Shown here one piece after another: positions 7,754 to 16,937 of a DNA stretch of 64,000 nucleotides. Position 1 is the first letter of the stretch. Every line of letters begins with the position of its first letter. The notes beneath the pieces are model-generated. The model was not told where the DNA came from. It worked only from the letters and a program-made list of their open reading frames with translations, and did not search any database. Position numbers and translations under genes: made by a program. The DNA is from Burkholderiales bacterium (lineage in GTDB: Bacteria; Pseudomonadota; Gammaproteobacteria; Burkholderiales; Casimicrobiaceae): positions 124,001-188,000 of the forward strand of contig JAEUPL010000001.1 in NCBI GenBank assembly GCA_016790165.1, written 5' to 3'.

Positions 7754-9151
7754 TCAGCCTCGCAGCGCGGCTGGCTGGGAAACCACGGCGCGCAGTAGTT
7801 CAACCACGCGATTCACCGAGTCGCCGGTCGGCCCGACCGACGCCGCTTCCTGAACACAACCGCCGAGCGCATCTTGAATCAGCCCCTCGAGTGCTGCTGG
7901 CGCGGCGTCGAGCCAATCGGCCACCCGATCGAACAAGGCGACCGCGTCCTGACGCGGAATCCCATTGCGACGCACCCACTGCGCAGATCTCGCCGGCCCG
8001 CCCGGAATGGCGTGTCGCACACACACGCGACCAGCCGTGGACAACCAGTTCGCGTCGAAATCACCCAGCGAATAGTGCAGAATCTGGAGGCGCGTTGCGG
8101 CACGGACACGCACCCCGGACCTGGCGGCGCGACACGTAAAACTCAAGTCGTAGCCATGAAAGCCGTCGTCAGGATCCCCATCCCAACCAATAGCGTGTGC
8201 GACGCCTCGGTGAGCGCCAATAAAAAAGCCATCGCCAAGCGCCATCGACTCGTCCGGACGGACGACCCCGCACCACGCGACGTCGCAGGCGCCCGGCGCC
8301 GCGCTGGGCAACGTGACGGCCCCACGTAGATACGCAGGGCCCGCCGAAAACCACGCCGGCCCAGCAAGCGCGGCAGAACCAACGGGGAAAAACACGTCCG
8401 CGCCAGCAAACGATTCGCGGACGCGACGCGCAAACTCCGGCGACAGCAATTCAATGTCGTCGTGCGTGAAAAGTAACCACTCACCCCGCGCGCTCGCCAT
8501 ACCGCGCCGATAACCGTCGCCCATAAAGCGGGCGTCGTCGATTCGGACGATTTCTACGTCGTCGCCAGCAAAAGCGTGTGCACACTCTGCGGAAAATCGC
8601 GCAAATCGGTCTTCGCGATGGCTGCACACGATGACCGAGATTGGCCCGGTCATGGCGGGACGCGGTACCGGTCGTTTCGGCGCGTCCACGTCGCACGAGT
8701 CCAGTTGCTGCAGAAAGACCGGGAAGAACGGATGGAAGTGAGCGGGGGAGTGAACCGCCGTGGCCAAACAGGCCAATTGCGCGTCCACCCGATCAGAAAA
8801 GTGCTCAAAAAGCTGCCGCACACTGACGCTGTGTGCAGATCGGTGTGTGGAGAGGCGCAGGTCCGAGAGCCAAGCGAGCGTCGCCGCATCGGGCCGACCG
8901 GCACGCGCCAGCATCAACCCGGCGTTGGCAAGACTCTCGCCATGCGACGCCGACGACACGTCAGAGCACTGAGCTGCGCGAAGAAAGTAAGTGGCCGCCA
9001 ACAGTGGCTGCGCCAGCTTCGCCGCCGCCTGTCCGGCCAACCGCAACGCGACGGCGCTGGTCGCAGTTGCCGCAGTCAACTTCTCCGCGTCCGCGATCAC
9101 CCCGGCATAGTCACCCCGTTGATACTGCTCCATCCACCGCGACAACGGCAT
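7754..9151 (-). CDS. Glycosyltransferase with TPR-like N-terminus
   Basis: 465 residues. Residues 1-135 are Ala/Leu-rich helical pairs resembling TPR units (ALRLAGQAAAKLAQPLLAATYFLRAA). From about residue 169 a GT-A-like domain begins with GPISVIVCSHRED, followed by VEIVRIDDARFMGDGYRRGM and the acidic metal/nucleotide motif LLFTHDDIELL (Asp231-Asp232). A later DDGFHGYDLSFTCRAARSGV stretch matches the acceptor-side region seen in GT2-type enzymes. The predicted role is transfer of a sugar in the cytoplasm; the acceptor is unknown. It is convergent with the adhesin-like gene and heads toward it, and it is followed on the same strand by other glycosyltransferase genes upstream. Confidence 0.75.
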   Translation of the reverse strand: MPLSRWMEQYQRGDYAGVIADAEKLTAATATSAVALRLAGQAAAKLAQPLLAATYFLRAAQCSDVSSASHGESLANAGLMLARAGRPDAATLAWLSDLRLSTHRSAHSVSVRQLFEHFSDRVDAQLACLATAVHSPAHFHPFFPVFLQQLDSCDVDAPKRPVPRPAMTGPISVIVCSHREDRFARFSAECAHAFAGDDVEIVRIDDARFMGDGYRRGMASARGEWLLFTHDDIELLSPEFARRVRESFAGADVFFPVGSAALAGPAWFSAGPAYLRGAVTLPSAAPGACDVAWCGVVRPDESMALGDGFFIGAHRGVAHAIGWDGDPDDGFHGYDLSFTCRAARSGVRVRAATRLQILHYSLGDFDANWLSTAGRVCVRHAIPGGPARSAQWVRRNGIPRQDAVALFDRVADWLDAAPAALEGLIQDALGGCVQEAASVGPTGDSVNRVVELLRAVVSQPAALRG

Positions 9152-9172
9152 GGCGAGCCTCTACGGGGGCGC

Positions 9173-10855
9173 TTACGCCTTCAGCACGCACGTGTGGCGT
9201 ACGGCGCCCGCGCGATCATGGCGGGCCGTGAGCCCGACGGTCGCACCCGCCTTGCCGCGCACAATCCACGTGAAGCGAACGCGATCCTGCGTCGCGTTGG
9301 CGCCCGGGAAGAAGCTGACCAGTGTGTGATGGTTGTTGCGACCTTCCAACTGCGGGCCCTCAATCCGGCGTTTGCCCTCAACCAGCGACACACCGTCTGG
9401 TAGTTCAATTTCGGCCATCACGCCGCGCACCAGTTTTTTGCCTCGGGTGAGCTTGCTCACGTCAGACGGCAGGTAGCCCGTGTTGTGTACGCCAAAATCA
9501 ACGCGCCACAAGTCGTCGCCCAATGCCGTGATCTGTGTTGAGTGGTGCTCAAGTTTGGGCGACATCAACGCCTGAAAGATGATCCAGTCGGGGAACTTCT
9601 CGACTTCCTTCTCCATCAGGTGTGGCGGCGGATTACTGAACGTGTGGAAGCGGTTCCAGCCGCCGAGTTCCACTTTGCCAAGCTCGGGATGGTCGAAGGC
9701 GTACCACTCAACGTAGCCCTTGCCCTGATGTACTTCATCGGTCCACCTGAGCAGCTTCAAGTCGTCCTCGAAAGGATGATCGCGGAACCAGTCGATGAAC
9801 TTGTAGTCCTTGATGCCTGCTTCGCGCATCGGGCACCAGATCTCCACCACCCAGGCGTACGAACCGAGCTCGGTGTAGAGCCAATCCTGAGTTCCGGTGA
9901 TGACTTCTTTTGGGTGGTACTTGAACTCGTGAAACACGCTCACCGCCGGGTAGCCGGTGAGCGCCTCCCCCTTTTTGCCCTGCGTCTGGAACACCCACAT
10001 ATCTTCCGGCGGCATGTCGTCGTCCGGCTTGGTGCCAAACGGGCGCAACAACACGCCACTCCAGGTGTGAAAGAACACCCCACCGCAAATGTTGCGGTGG
10101 CGATTGATGAATTCGACGCACGCGCGCACTTCCGGCTCGCTGGTCGGAAAGTCCCCTGCGCCGAGCTGTTGGCTTTCCGGGCGCCATTCCTCCGGAAAGT
10201 TGCGATTCAGGTCGAGTCCTTGTTTTGGCCGTGCGACGGGCAAATTGAAACCGTCGTAATTCTTGACGCGCCCCTCGCTCACGATGCGGTAGTACTCGCC
10301 GCCCGATTCCGTAGGATCGCGACGTACCATGAGACGTGGCTCGTTCGCGTGCTTTTTCCACGGCCCGTTGTCGTCACGGAAGCGCATCATCAGAATGCGA
10401 CCGTCACCGTCGATGTCTTCGGCCTCGAGGCCTTCGATCGAATCCTCGTTGTAGGGATAGGGTCGTGTTGAGGAGCGGATGTACTTCGGATGATCCGCCA
10501 TCGCCCATTCCGCGCCGTCCGGATTCACCCGCGGGATCACATATAGCGTGCGCGAATCCAGGAGGCGCGTAATGTCTTCGCGCTGGCCGTACTTCGTGAG
10601 CAGCGTGTCAATCAGTTTGAGCGCCGCGACAGAACCGGAAAGCTCGGTGGCGTGAATGTTGGCATCCACGTAGAACGCCGGCTTGGATAGCGGCTCACCC
10701 GTGGCGTAGTTGGTCAAGGTGATGCACCAGATCGGCCGCCCCTCATGGCTGGTGCCAATCGTGGCCATCCGCGCCAAGCCCGGGTGGGCGTCGCAGGCGG
10801 CGCGCAACAGGGTGGTCAATTCCTCAAACTTGACGAAGCGATCGTAGGGAAACAT
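9173..10855 (-). CDS. M14-family zinc carboxypeptidase
   Basis: About 560 residues from ATG 10855; a longer TTG start at 10891 is possible but less likely. The peptidase M14 zinc site is complete: NIHATELSG (His68 and Glu71 as the H-x-x-E pair), DLNRNF (substrate-binding Asn-Arg at 217-218), the third zinc ligand in GGVFFHTWSG (His263) and the catalytic Glu in YAWVVEIW (Glu338). No signal peptide is evident, so a cytoplasmic peptidase is expected unless exported otherwise. The C-terminal 120 residues form an additional beta-rich domain seen in large bacterial M14 proteins. It lies between glycosyltransferase genes, 21 bp upstream of one of them. The natural substrate cannot be told from sequence. 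Confidence 0.88.
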   Translation of the reverse strand: MFPYDRFVKFEELTTLLRAACDAHPGLARMATIGTSHEGRPIWCITLTNYATGEPLSKPAFYVDANIHATELSGSVAALKLIDTLLTKYGQREDITRLLDSRTLYVIPRVNPDGAEWAMADHPKYIRSSTRPYPYNEDSIEGLEAEDIDGDGRILMMRFRDDNGPWKKHANEPRLMVRRDPTESGGEYYRIVSEGRVKNYDGFNLPVARPKQGLDLNRNFPEEWRPESQQLGAGDFPTSEPEVRACVEFINRHRNICGGVFFHTWSGVLLRPFGTKPDDDMPPEDMWVFQTQGKKGEALTGYPAVSVFHEFKYHPKEVITGTQDWLYTELGSYAWVVEIWCPMREAGIKDYKFIDWFRDHPFEDDLKLLRWTDEVHQGKGYVEWYAFDHPELGKVELGGWNRFHTFSNPPPHLMEKEVEKFPDWIIFQALMSPKLEHHSTQITALGDDLWRVDFGVHNTGYLPSDVSKLTRGKKLVRGVMAEIELPDGVSLVEGKRRIEGPQLEGRNNHHTLVSFFPGANATQDRVRFTWIVRGKAGATVGLTARHDRAGAVRHTCVLKA

Positions 10856-10948
10856 GGCGGCACGCAATCGGGCAAAGGAGCATTGTGCCAAACCGAACCG
10901 TCACGCCCACCCCGTGGCGGTGGTTAGCGAAATGGCGCATGCCAGCGC

Positions 10949-11073
10949 CAACAGCTTTTTAGGTCAAACGACAGCCATCCGGTCGATACGCTGATGAAAT
11001 GGGAATAGTCGACTTTTTCCATATCATGGGCAAAAACCGCTTGCATCAGTCGGTCAAGCCAAAAAGCTGTTAC
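10949..11073. repeat. 125-bp palindromic intergenic element, copy A
   Basis: It begins AACAGCTTTTTAGG and ends in the inverted counterpart CCAAAAAGCTGTTA, with GTCGAC at 11008-11013, positions 60-65 of the element. The flanks of the core are A/T-rich (AATAGTCGACTTTTT). It sits 9 bp after the stop of the GT41 gene and about 93 bp upstream of the carboxypeptidase start. Four other copies share length, ends and core offset. Confidence 0.85.
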
Positions 11074-11082
11074 TCAGGCCGG

Positions 11083-13068
11083 CTAGAGACTGCGCAGAAA
11101 GTCCGCGAGCGTGGCAAACACGTTGGGGCTGCTGCCACCCGCATGGCGCGGCGCATCGATGCGCGCCAGACGCCTGCGGTTCGTTGCCAGTTCGATGGCG
11201 CGCGTCGCAACCTGATCGCGGTTCGGCAGCACGCAGTCGTCCGCGCCACGAGCGCGCAACAGCGCGGCGCTCTGCCGGCCACGCAAAAAAGCGCCCTCAT
11301 GCGTGACCACCGGAAGTCCTTGCGCCAGTGCGTCCACCGTCGTGCTCCCCCCGCTGAACGGCCAGGTGTCAAGCGAGACGTCCATCGCATGATGCAACGC
11401 GAGGAATTCCAGCCACGTCATCCACGGCCGCGTCACGAAGCGTTCATCCATCGCCACGCCGGCGTCGCGGCAGCGCGCGCGCAGCAGGGAGTCGAACGCA
11501 AGGCTTGAGACACCGGCGCTACCGTGGGGAAACCGAACGATGCGTGCACGCGGGTCGCGCTGCAACACCACCATCACCGTCTCGACGAACGACGGCGACC
11601 ACTTCTGCAACTGCTGGCTCACCAGGTAGTAGTGGTCGTCATCGCTCAGTCCAAACGCATCACGCGTGCGGGCCGCAACCAGTGGCGGGGGCTCAATGCG
11701 CGTGCCCATCCCCGCGAGCCGCACCACACGCTCACGATAGTAAGGCGCCGGCGCGGGTACTTCGGCGGCGTCCGGTGCCAGAAAGTAGTCCATCGTCGGC
11801 AGGCCGGTGCTCAGTGGATTGCCGTACCCGGCGCACTGAATGGGCGCGCAGCGCAGTGCAGCCACCAGCAGCATCAACGGCGAGCCCTGCGGTTCGGGAA
11901 ACACCAGCGCGTCATTCTCGTCGCGCAGAAGGGCATCGCGCAGCGCCGCCCAGCGGTGAATTTCATCCACGCCCAGATATTGCAGCGGCGTGCGCGCTGC
12001 GAGCCGTGCCGTGACGTCGTCGTTCGGTCCGACGGCGTAGAGGCGCACCTCGAACCCCGCCGCGAGCAAATCGTCAATCCACGCGTTGAAGAACCGTCCG
12101 GCGCTGCTTTGGTTGAGCCGGTTCGAGACGATACCCACCCGGCGCGGCGTCCCCCTGCGTGCGGCTTTGGGCGGTACGCGCAGCGGCGCCGCAATCGCGT
12201 CGACAAAATCGCCCCAGGCGCATTGGGCAGCCGTGATGTCGGCATCGTGATAGGCGAGCAGGAACGGCGTGGTGGCGAGGCAGCGCGCCCGCTCGTCACC
12301 GCGCAACGGCGACTGCTGCGCGGCAAGGGTCAGTGCGCGAACGGCGGCGATCCAGGTGTCTCGCCACAGCGAGGCCGAGGCGTCATCGCGATAAAACGCG
12401 GGCAGCATGTTGAGATGCCGCACCGCCTCGGGCGACAGCACCGGCTTGGCCGCGAGCTGGCGAAGATTGTCGAGCGCCAGGTCCGCACGTTCGGGGAATT
12501 CGCGCAGGAAAAATTCGCGCGCGGTTGCGGCTAACGTCGCATCCTCGGGGTGCGACTGCATCAGTCGGTCAAAGGCGGTCATCGCCGCATCGCGGTTGCC
12601 GGCCATTGCCAGAAGCTCGGCGTGGGCGCGGCCGATGGCGGCGTCACCGTTCACCAGCGTGGCGTAGGCGGCATGCTGGCGCAGTGCACGTTCAGCCTCG
12701 CCACAACCGACGGCGGCGCGCAGATAAACAATCCACCAGCTCGGCCGCATTGCGCCGAGCGCAATCACCGGCTCGATGCGATCGAGCGCCGTCCGATAGT
12801 GCCCGAGGTCAAATGCCACGCGCGCCACGAGCACACGGGTCGCTACGTCACCGGCGTCGCTCAACCAGCGGTCAATCACCGCCTGCGCATCATCCAGCCG
12901 CCGCAGCTCTGCCAGCGCGATGGCCGCACTGCGTGCTGCGGCGGGAGAGCGTTGTGCATCGCTGGCTGCGTCCCAGCGCGCGAGCAACTCAGGCAGCTGA
13001 CGTGCTCGCAGCAGCGCGCCGAGCTGCGTGGATAGCTCCGGCGCCGGATCCCCGGTGCCCGCGCTCAT
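11083..13068 (-). CDS. TPR/GT41-like glycosyltransferase (OGT/SPINDLY family), copy 1
   Basis: About 661 residues from ATG 13068, which overlaps the stop of the upstream sugar-transferase gene (ATGA). The N-terminal 300 residues are helical repeats (TPR-like: ALAELRRLDDAQAVIDRWL and similar). The C-terminal half has the GT41 pattern: RRVGIVSNRLNQSSAGRF, FPEPQGSPLMLLVAALRCAPIQ, and the UDP-binding region DTWPFSGGSTTVDALAQGLPVVT. The usual GT41 motif SDF-x-x-H is replaced by SNRLNQSS, so the catalytic-base histidine seen in copy 2 is absent; it may use another residue or glycosylate differently. Likely a cytoplasmic protein O-glycosyltransferase, as known for the family; the target is unknown. 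Confidence 0.8.
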   Translation of the reverse strand: MSAGTGDPAPELSTQLGALLRARQLPELLARWDAASDAQRSPAAARSAAIALAELRRLDDAQAVIDRWLSDAGDVATRVLVARVAFDLGHYRTALDRIEPVIALGAMRPSWWIVYLRAAVGCGEAERALRQHAAYATLVNGDAAIGRAHAELLAMAGNRDAAMTAFDRLMQSHPEDATLAATAREFFLREFPERADLALDNLRQLAAKPVLSPEAVRHLNMLPAFYRDDASASLWRDTWIAAVRALTLAAQQSPLRGDERARCLATTPFLLAYHDADITAAQCAWGDFVDAIAAPLRVPPKAARRGTPRRVGIVSNRLNQSSAGRFFNAWIDDLLAAGFEVRLYAVGPNDDVTARLAARTPLQYLGVDEIHRWAALRDALLRDENDALVFPEPQGSPLMLLVAALRCAPIQCAGYGNPLSTGLPTMDYFLAPDAAEVPAPAPYYRERVVRLAGMGTRIEPPPLVAARTRDAFGLSDDDHYYLVSQQLQKWSPSFVETVMVVLQRDPRARIVRFPHGSAGVSSLAFDSLLRARCRDAGVAMDERFVTRPWMTWLEFLALHHAMDVSLDTWPFSGGSTTVDALAQGLPVVTHEGAFLRGRQSAALLRARGADDCVLPNRDQVATRAIELATNRRRLARIDAPRHAGGSSPNVFATLADFLRSL

Positions 13069-13727
13069 GCCGTGTTTGCCTCGTACACGCCCGGACGCGT
13101 ACTGCCCCAGTATTGCCGCGCATAGCAGCGGTCGACGACGCCCGCATAGCGGATGCCCGTGTAGTGCTCGGGAAAGAACCAGAAGCTCGGATAGATGCGA
13201 ATGTAGCTGTGTCCGCCGCGACCGATGACGCGCGTGAATGCGAGCGGCCCGGTGAGCTTCCACACGTCCAGTGCCGGGCATTCGCGCAGACCGGGGGTCA
13301 CCATGATTGCGTCGGTCATCGCCGCCATCAGGGGCGTCTGCGGCAAGCAGCCAATTACGCCGTTGGCGATCATGCCGGGGCGCGCGTATTCACTCTCGTG
13401 CACCGCAAATGCGCGATTGTTGAGCAGGTCATCGGTCAGCGGCGCGATGCATTCCGCGTCAGCGTCGATGTACACGCCGCCAAAGTGATGCAGCAACTCG
13501 TAGCGCACGATGTCGGCCTTGCCCGCGAAGTGTGGCATCGCGTCGTACGCGGCCTGCGCGCGCAGTGGCGGCAAGTTCGCCTCGGTCCACAATCGGTATT
13601 CCCAGCCCGGATGCATCGCCTGCCACGTTCGCATCCACTGCTCGGGCCGGCGCGACTGATCGCCGAGCCAGATCTGATGAATGATCTTCGGGATTTGCGT
13701 GCTCAATGGAGAGGAGGATTCAGTCAC
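13065..13727 (-). CDS. DXD-type sugar transferase (Gly_transf_sug/GT32-like)
   Basis: About 220 residues from GTG 13727; an open frame extends to 13862 but that would overlap the upstream gene by 120 bp. The N-terminus IPKIIHQIWLGD and the segment KADIVRYELLHHFGGVYIDADAEC contain the family's signature, including the D-A-D metal-binding motif. The family transfers hexoses from nucleotide sugars to glycans or lipids. It lies between the two GT41-like genes, overlapping one by 4 bp and spaced 13 bp from the other, so the three are almost certainly one transcription unit and may build a single glycan. Confidence 0.82.
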   Translation of the reverse strand: MTESSSPLSTQIPKIIHQIWLGDQSRRPEQWMRTWQAMHPGWEYRLWTEANLPPLRAQAAYDAMPHFAGKADIVRYELLHHFGGVYIDADAECIAPLTDDLLNNRAFAVHESEYARPGMIANGVIGCLPQTPLMAAMTDAIMVTPGLRECPALDVWKLTGPLAFTRVIGRGGHSYIRIYPSFWFFPEHYTGIRYAGVVDRCYARQYWGSTRPGVYEANTA

Positions 13728-13740
13728 GGCGGTGGTGGGC

Positions 13741-15741
13741 TCACGCGGCTGGATCGGGGGCACCGGCCTCGACAGCACGGGCGAAGGTGTCGAGCAGCAG
13801 ATTTTCCCAGTCTTGCGTAAACGCTGCAGTGTCGAACAGATCCAGCATCCTGGGATCGGCAAGATGTTGACGGTAGTCGCGCAGCCGCGCGCGGTCGAGG
13901 AGCAGGGCGTGCAGCCGGTTGGCGTAGGCTTCGATGGAGTCGGTGATCAACTCGTTGAGCCCCACGGCGGCCAGCAGGCTGGCACCAACGCGGCCGTGGT
14001 AGCCATCGCCCAGGCAGGTCAGCATGGGCACACCCATCCACAGTGCGTCGGCGCCCGTGGTGTGCGATGCGCAGGGGAGTTGGTCCAGCGCGAGGTCAGC
14101 CGCGGGCAGTCGTGCCAGGTGCTCGGCAGGCGGCACGCGAGGCGCCCAGAGCACACGCGCGGTGACACCATGCTCCGCAATCAGCGGTGCCAGTGCCGCA
14201 CGCGCACTGGCGCCGGGATCGAGCAACCAGAGCACCGCGTCGTCCTGCGCGGCGATCGCGCGCAACCACACGCGGAACCACGGCTCGCTCCATTTGAACG
14301 ACTGATTGAAGTTGCACAGCACCAATGCCTGCGCGGGCAATCCGAGCGCTGCGCGCGGCGTGGGCGCGGGGCGCAGGCGCCGGCGGTCATTCGCCTGATA
14401 GCAGCGCGGCAAGCGCAGCAACGTCTCGTTGTAGAGGGTATCGCTGTCGGGCGGACTGACGATAGCGTCGCTCACCAAAAACTCGACGCCCTGCCGCGCG
14501 AGGGTGCCCGGGTAGCCAAGGTAGTGCACGATTACCGGCGCAGGACGGAGCGCCACGATGCCGAGACGCTCGCCATAGGTTAAGCCCTTGAGTTCGACCA
14601 GCACGTCGATGCCGTCCGCCTCGATGCGCGCCGCAACCTCTGCGTCAGACAGCGCGCTGACTTCATGCCAGTTCGGGATGGCGCGTTGCAGGCGAGCACG
14701 GTAGGTCGAGTCACCGGTTGGGCCATAACTGTAGGCATAGGCTTCTATGCGCTTGGGGTCGTGCGCCTCGAACAAACCGGCCATCAGGATTGCCGTGGCG
14801 TGGTCGTGGAAATCGCTCGACAGATAGCCGACGCGTAGCGGCCCGGTGCGCGCCACCGCGCGGACATGCGGTGGCCGGGCAGCGACTGCTGCGTCGACAT
14901 GCCGACCGTGCCGCTCGGCGTAGTCGCGCAATAGGGCCGGCGACATCTCGCAACCGAGCAACGTGAATGGACTCAGCGCAGGGTGCACCTCCCCAGCAGC
15001 GATGCGTTCCAGCATCGCTTGCTGCACAGGGGCGGCTTCGGACCAGCGGCAGGCAATGCGCAGCAGGTGCCAAAGCTTCGCCAGCGCGCCCAAATCGTCG
15101 GGCCGCATTTTCAGCAGCGCACGCAGGCGCGGCTCCGCCTGAGCAAAATCGCCGACGCGAATTTCCAGATTGGCCAGGGCCAGCGACAAGTCTGCGTCCT
15201 GCAGACCCAGCGCCAATGCCGCGCGAAGCGGCCGCACGGCCTGCGCCGCGCTCGGCGTGTGGATGAGTGCCAGCCCGAGCTCCGCCAACACCGCCGCATC
15301 GTTTGGCTGCAGTGCCGCCAAACGGTTCAGGCGCGCGGCACGTTCTGCGCTGCGCCCCAATTCGCGCAGGCACTCGCATTCCTCCCACACCAGTCCGGCG
15401 ATGTCGCCGCACTGCGCGAGACCGCTGCGAACGGTCGCGAGCGCGTCCGTCGTGCGCGCCTGTGCGCGCTCCAGCGTCGCCAGTTCGGCAAACAGAGGTG
15501 CTGCATCGGCACGCAACCCGAGCCGGCGCGCACCTTGCACCGCTCGTTGTAAATGGTGAATTGCGATCGCGGGATCGTCGGCTCGTACTGCCTGCGCGAG
15601 GCGCAACAGCGCACCGGGGTGATCCGGGATGAGGTTGAGCAGGGCACGATAGTGCGTCAGTGCTGCCGCGCCATCACCCTGCGCCTCGGCGGCGAGCGCC
15701 GCGCGCAGCGTCAACTCGGCAGAGGGCGCGGGTGAAAGCAC
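13741..15741 (-). CDS. TPR/GT41 O-GlcNAc transferase-like protein (SPINDLY family), copy 2
   Basis: 666 residues. About 250 N-terminal residues form TPR-like helical repeats with the typical A-x(4)-G pattern. The GT41 catalytic part runs from about residue 300: RVGYLSSDFHDHATAIL (with the histidine at 314 expected for the catalytic base), DGIDVLVELKGLTYGER, PVIVHYLGYPGTLA, VLCNFNQSFKWSEPWFRVW and HTTGADALWMGVPMLTCLGD. This is the full bacterial OGT/SPY pattern. It is predicted to transfer GlcNAc or fucose to Ser/Thr of proteins in the cytoplasm. It lies 12 bp from pgk in the same orientation and could be co-transcribed with the glycolytic genes. Confidence 0.88.
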   Translation of the reverse strand: MLSPAPSAELTLRAALAAEAQGDGAAALTHYRALLNLIPDHPGALLRLAQAVRADDPAIAIHHLQRAVQGARRLGLRADAAPLFAELATLERAQARTTDALATVRSGLAQCGDIAGLVWEECECLRELGRSAERAARLNRLAALQPNDAAVLAELGLALIHTPSAAQAVRPLRAALALGLQDADLSLALANLEIRVGDFAQAEPRLRALLKMRPDDLGALAKLWHLLRIACRWSEAAPVQQAMLERIAAGEVHPALSPFTLLGCEMSPALLRDYAERHGRHVDAAVAARPPHVRAVARTGPLRVGYLSSDFHDHATAILMAGLFEAHDPKRIEAYAYSYGPTGDSTYRARLQRAIPNWHEVSALSDAEVAARIEADGIDVLVELKGLTYGERLGIVALRPAPVIVHYLGYPGTLARQGVEFLVSDAIVSPPDSDTLYNETLLRLPRCYQANDRRRLRPAPTPRAALGLPAQALVLCNFNQSFKWSEPWFRVWLRAIAAQDDAVLWLLDPGASARAALAPLIAEHGVTARVLWAPRVPPAEHLARLPAADLALDQLPCASHTTGADALWMGVPMLTCLGDGYHGRVGASLLAAVGLNELITDSIEAYANRLHALLLDRARLRDYRQHLADPRMLDLFDTAAFTQDWENLLLDTFARAVEAGAPDPAA

Positions 15742-15753
15742 GACCGCGGATGG

Positions 15754-16935
15754 TCAGTTCGTGCGGGTTTGCAGCGCGGCCACGGCCGGCAGCGTCTTGC
15801 CTTCGAGGAATTCAAGGAACGCACCGCCAGCCGTCGAGATGTAGCTGACCTTGTCGGCGATACCGAATTGATTGATCGCGGCAATGGTGTCGCCGCCCCC
15901 GGCAATCGAGAAGGCCGACGAGCCGGCGATGGCGGCGGCGATCGCCTTGGTGCCGGCGGCAAACTGCTCGAATTCAAACACGCCGACCGGGCCGTTCCAC
16001 ACGATGGTGCCCGCCTTCGCCAGCACGTTGGCCAATGCCGCAGCGCTCTCTGGCCCGATGTCGAGGATCATGTCATCGTCGCTGACGGCAGCAATGGTTT
16101 TGGTGGTTGCCACGGCGGTCGCGGCAAACGCTTTGGCACAGACGACATCGCTCGGCAGTGGGACCGACGCGCCGCGCGCGGCCATCTTGTCGATGATCTT
16201 CTTGGCTTCGCCCACAAGTTCGGTTTCGGCGAGCGATTTTCCGATCGTCGCGCCCTGCGCCAGCAGGAAGGTGTTGGCAATGCCGCCGCCCACAATCAGT
16301 TGATCCACCTTGTCGGCCAGCGAATCAAGGATGGTGAGTTTGGTCGACACTTTCGACCCGGCAACGATGGCGACCAGCGGCCGCTTCGGGTTGCCAAGCG
16401 CATTGCCGAGCGCTTCGAGTTCGCCCGCCATCAATGGCCCGGCGCAGGCGATGGGCGCGAAGCGCGCGATGCCTTCTGTCGTGGCTTCGGCGCGATGCGC
16501 GGTGCCGAAGGCGTCGTTAGCGTATACGTCGCACAGCGCGGCCATCTTCTTCGCGAGCGCCTCGTCGTTCTTCTTCTCGCCCTTGTTGCAGCGGCAGTTT
16601 TCGAGCAGGACGACTTCGCCGGGCGCGACCGTGAAGCCACCATCGACCCAGTTCGCGATGAGTCGTACTGGCTGACCGAGCAGCGCGGCCAGGCGATCCG
16701 CAATCGGCGCCAGCGAATCCTCGGGCTTCAGTTCGCCCTCGGTGGGGCGGCCCAGGTGCGAGGTGACCATGACCGCCGCACCCGCCTTGAGTGCATGCTG
16801 AATGCCCGGTACCGAGGCGCGAATCCGCGTGTCGTCCGTGATCTTGCCCGCGTCATCCTGCGGCACGTTGAGATCGGCACGGATGAATACGCGCTTTTGA
16901 GCGAGGTCGAGATCGGTGAGGCGGAGAAATTTCAT
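15754..16935 (-). CDS. pgk: Phosphoglycerate kinase
   Basis: 393 residues, the usual length. It converts 1,3-bisphosphoglycerate plus ADP to 3-phosphoglycerate plus ATP, and the reverse in gluconeogenesis. Motifs: [15 protein letters not shown] at the N-terminus, [49 protein letters not shown] and [17 protein letters not shown], with the Gly-rich nucleotide loop [12 protein letters not shown] near the C-terminus. The start is only 2 bp after the GNAT gene's stop, so the two are co-transcribed. Confidence 0.97.
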   Translation of the reverse strand: MKFLRLTDLDLAQKRVFIRADLNVPQDDAGKITDDTRIRASVPGIQHALKAGAAVMVTSHLGRPTEGELKPEDSLAPIADRLAALLGQPVRLIANWVDGGFTVAPGEVVLLENCRCNKGEKKNDEALAKKMAALCDVYANDAFGTAHRAEATTEGIARFAPIACAGPLMAGELEALGNALGNPKRPLVAIVAGSKVSTKLTILDSLADKVDQLIVGGGIANTFLLAQGATIGKSLAETELVGEAKKIIDKMAARGASVPLPSDVVCAKAFAATAVATTKTIAAVSDDDMILDIGPESAAALANVLAKAGTIVWNGPVGVFEFEQFAAGTKAIAAAIAGSSAFSIAGGGDTIAAINQFGIADKVSYISTAGGAFLEFLEGKTLPAVAALQTRTN

Positions 16936-16937
16936 GT

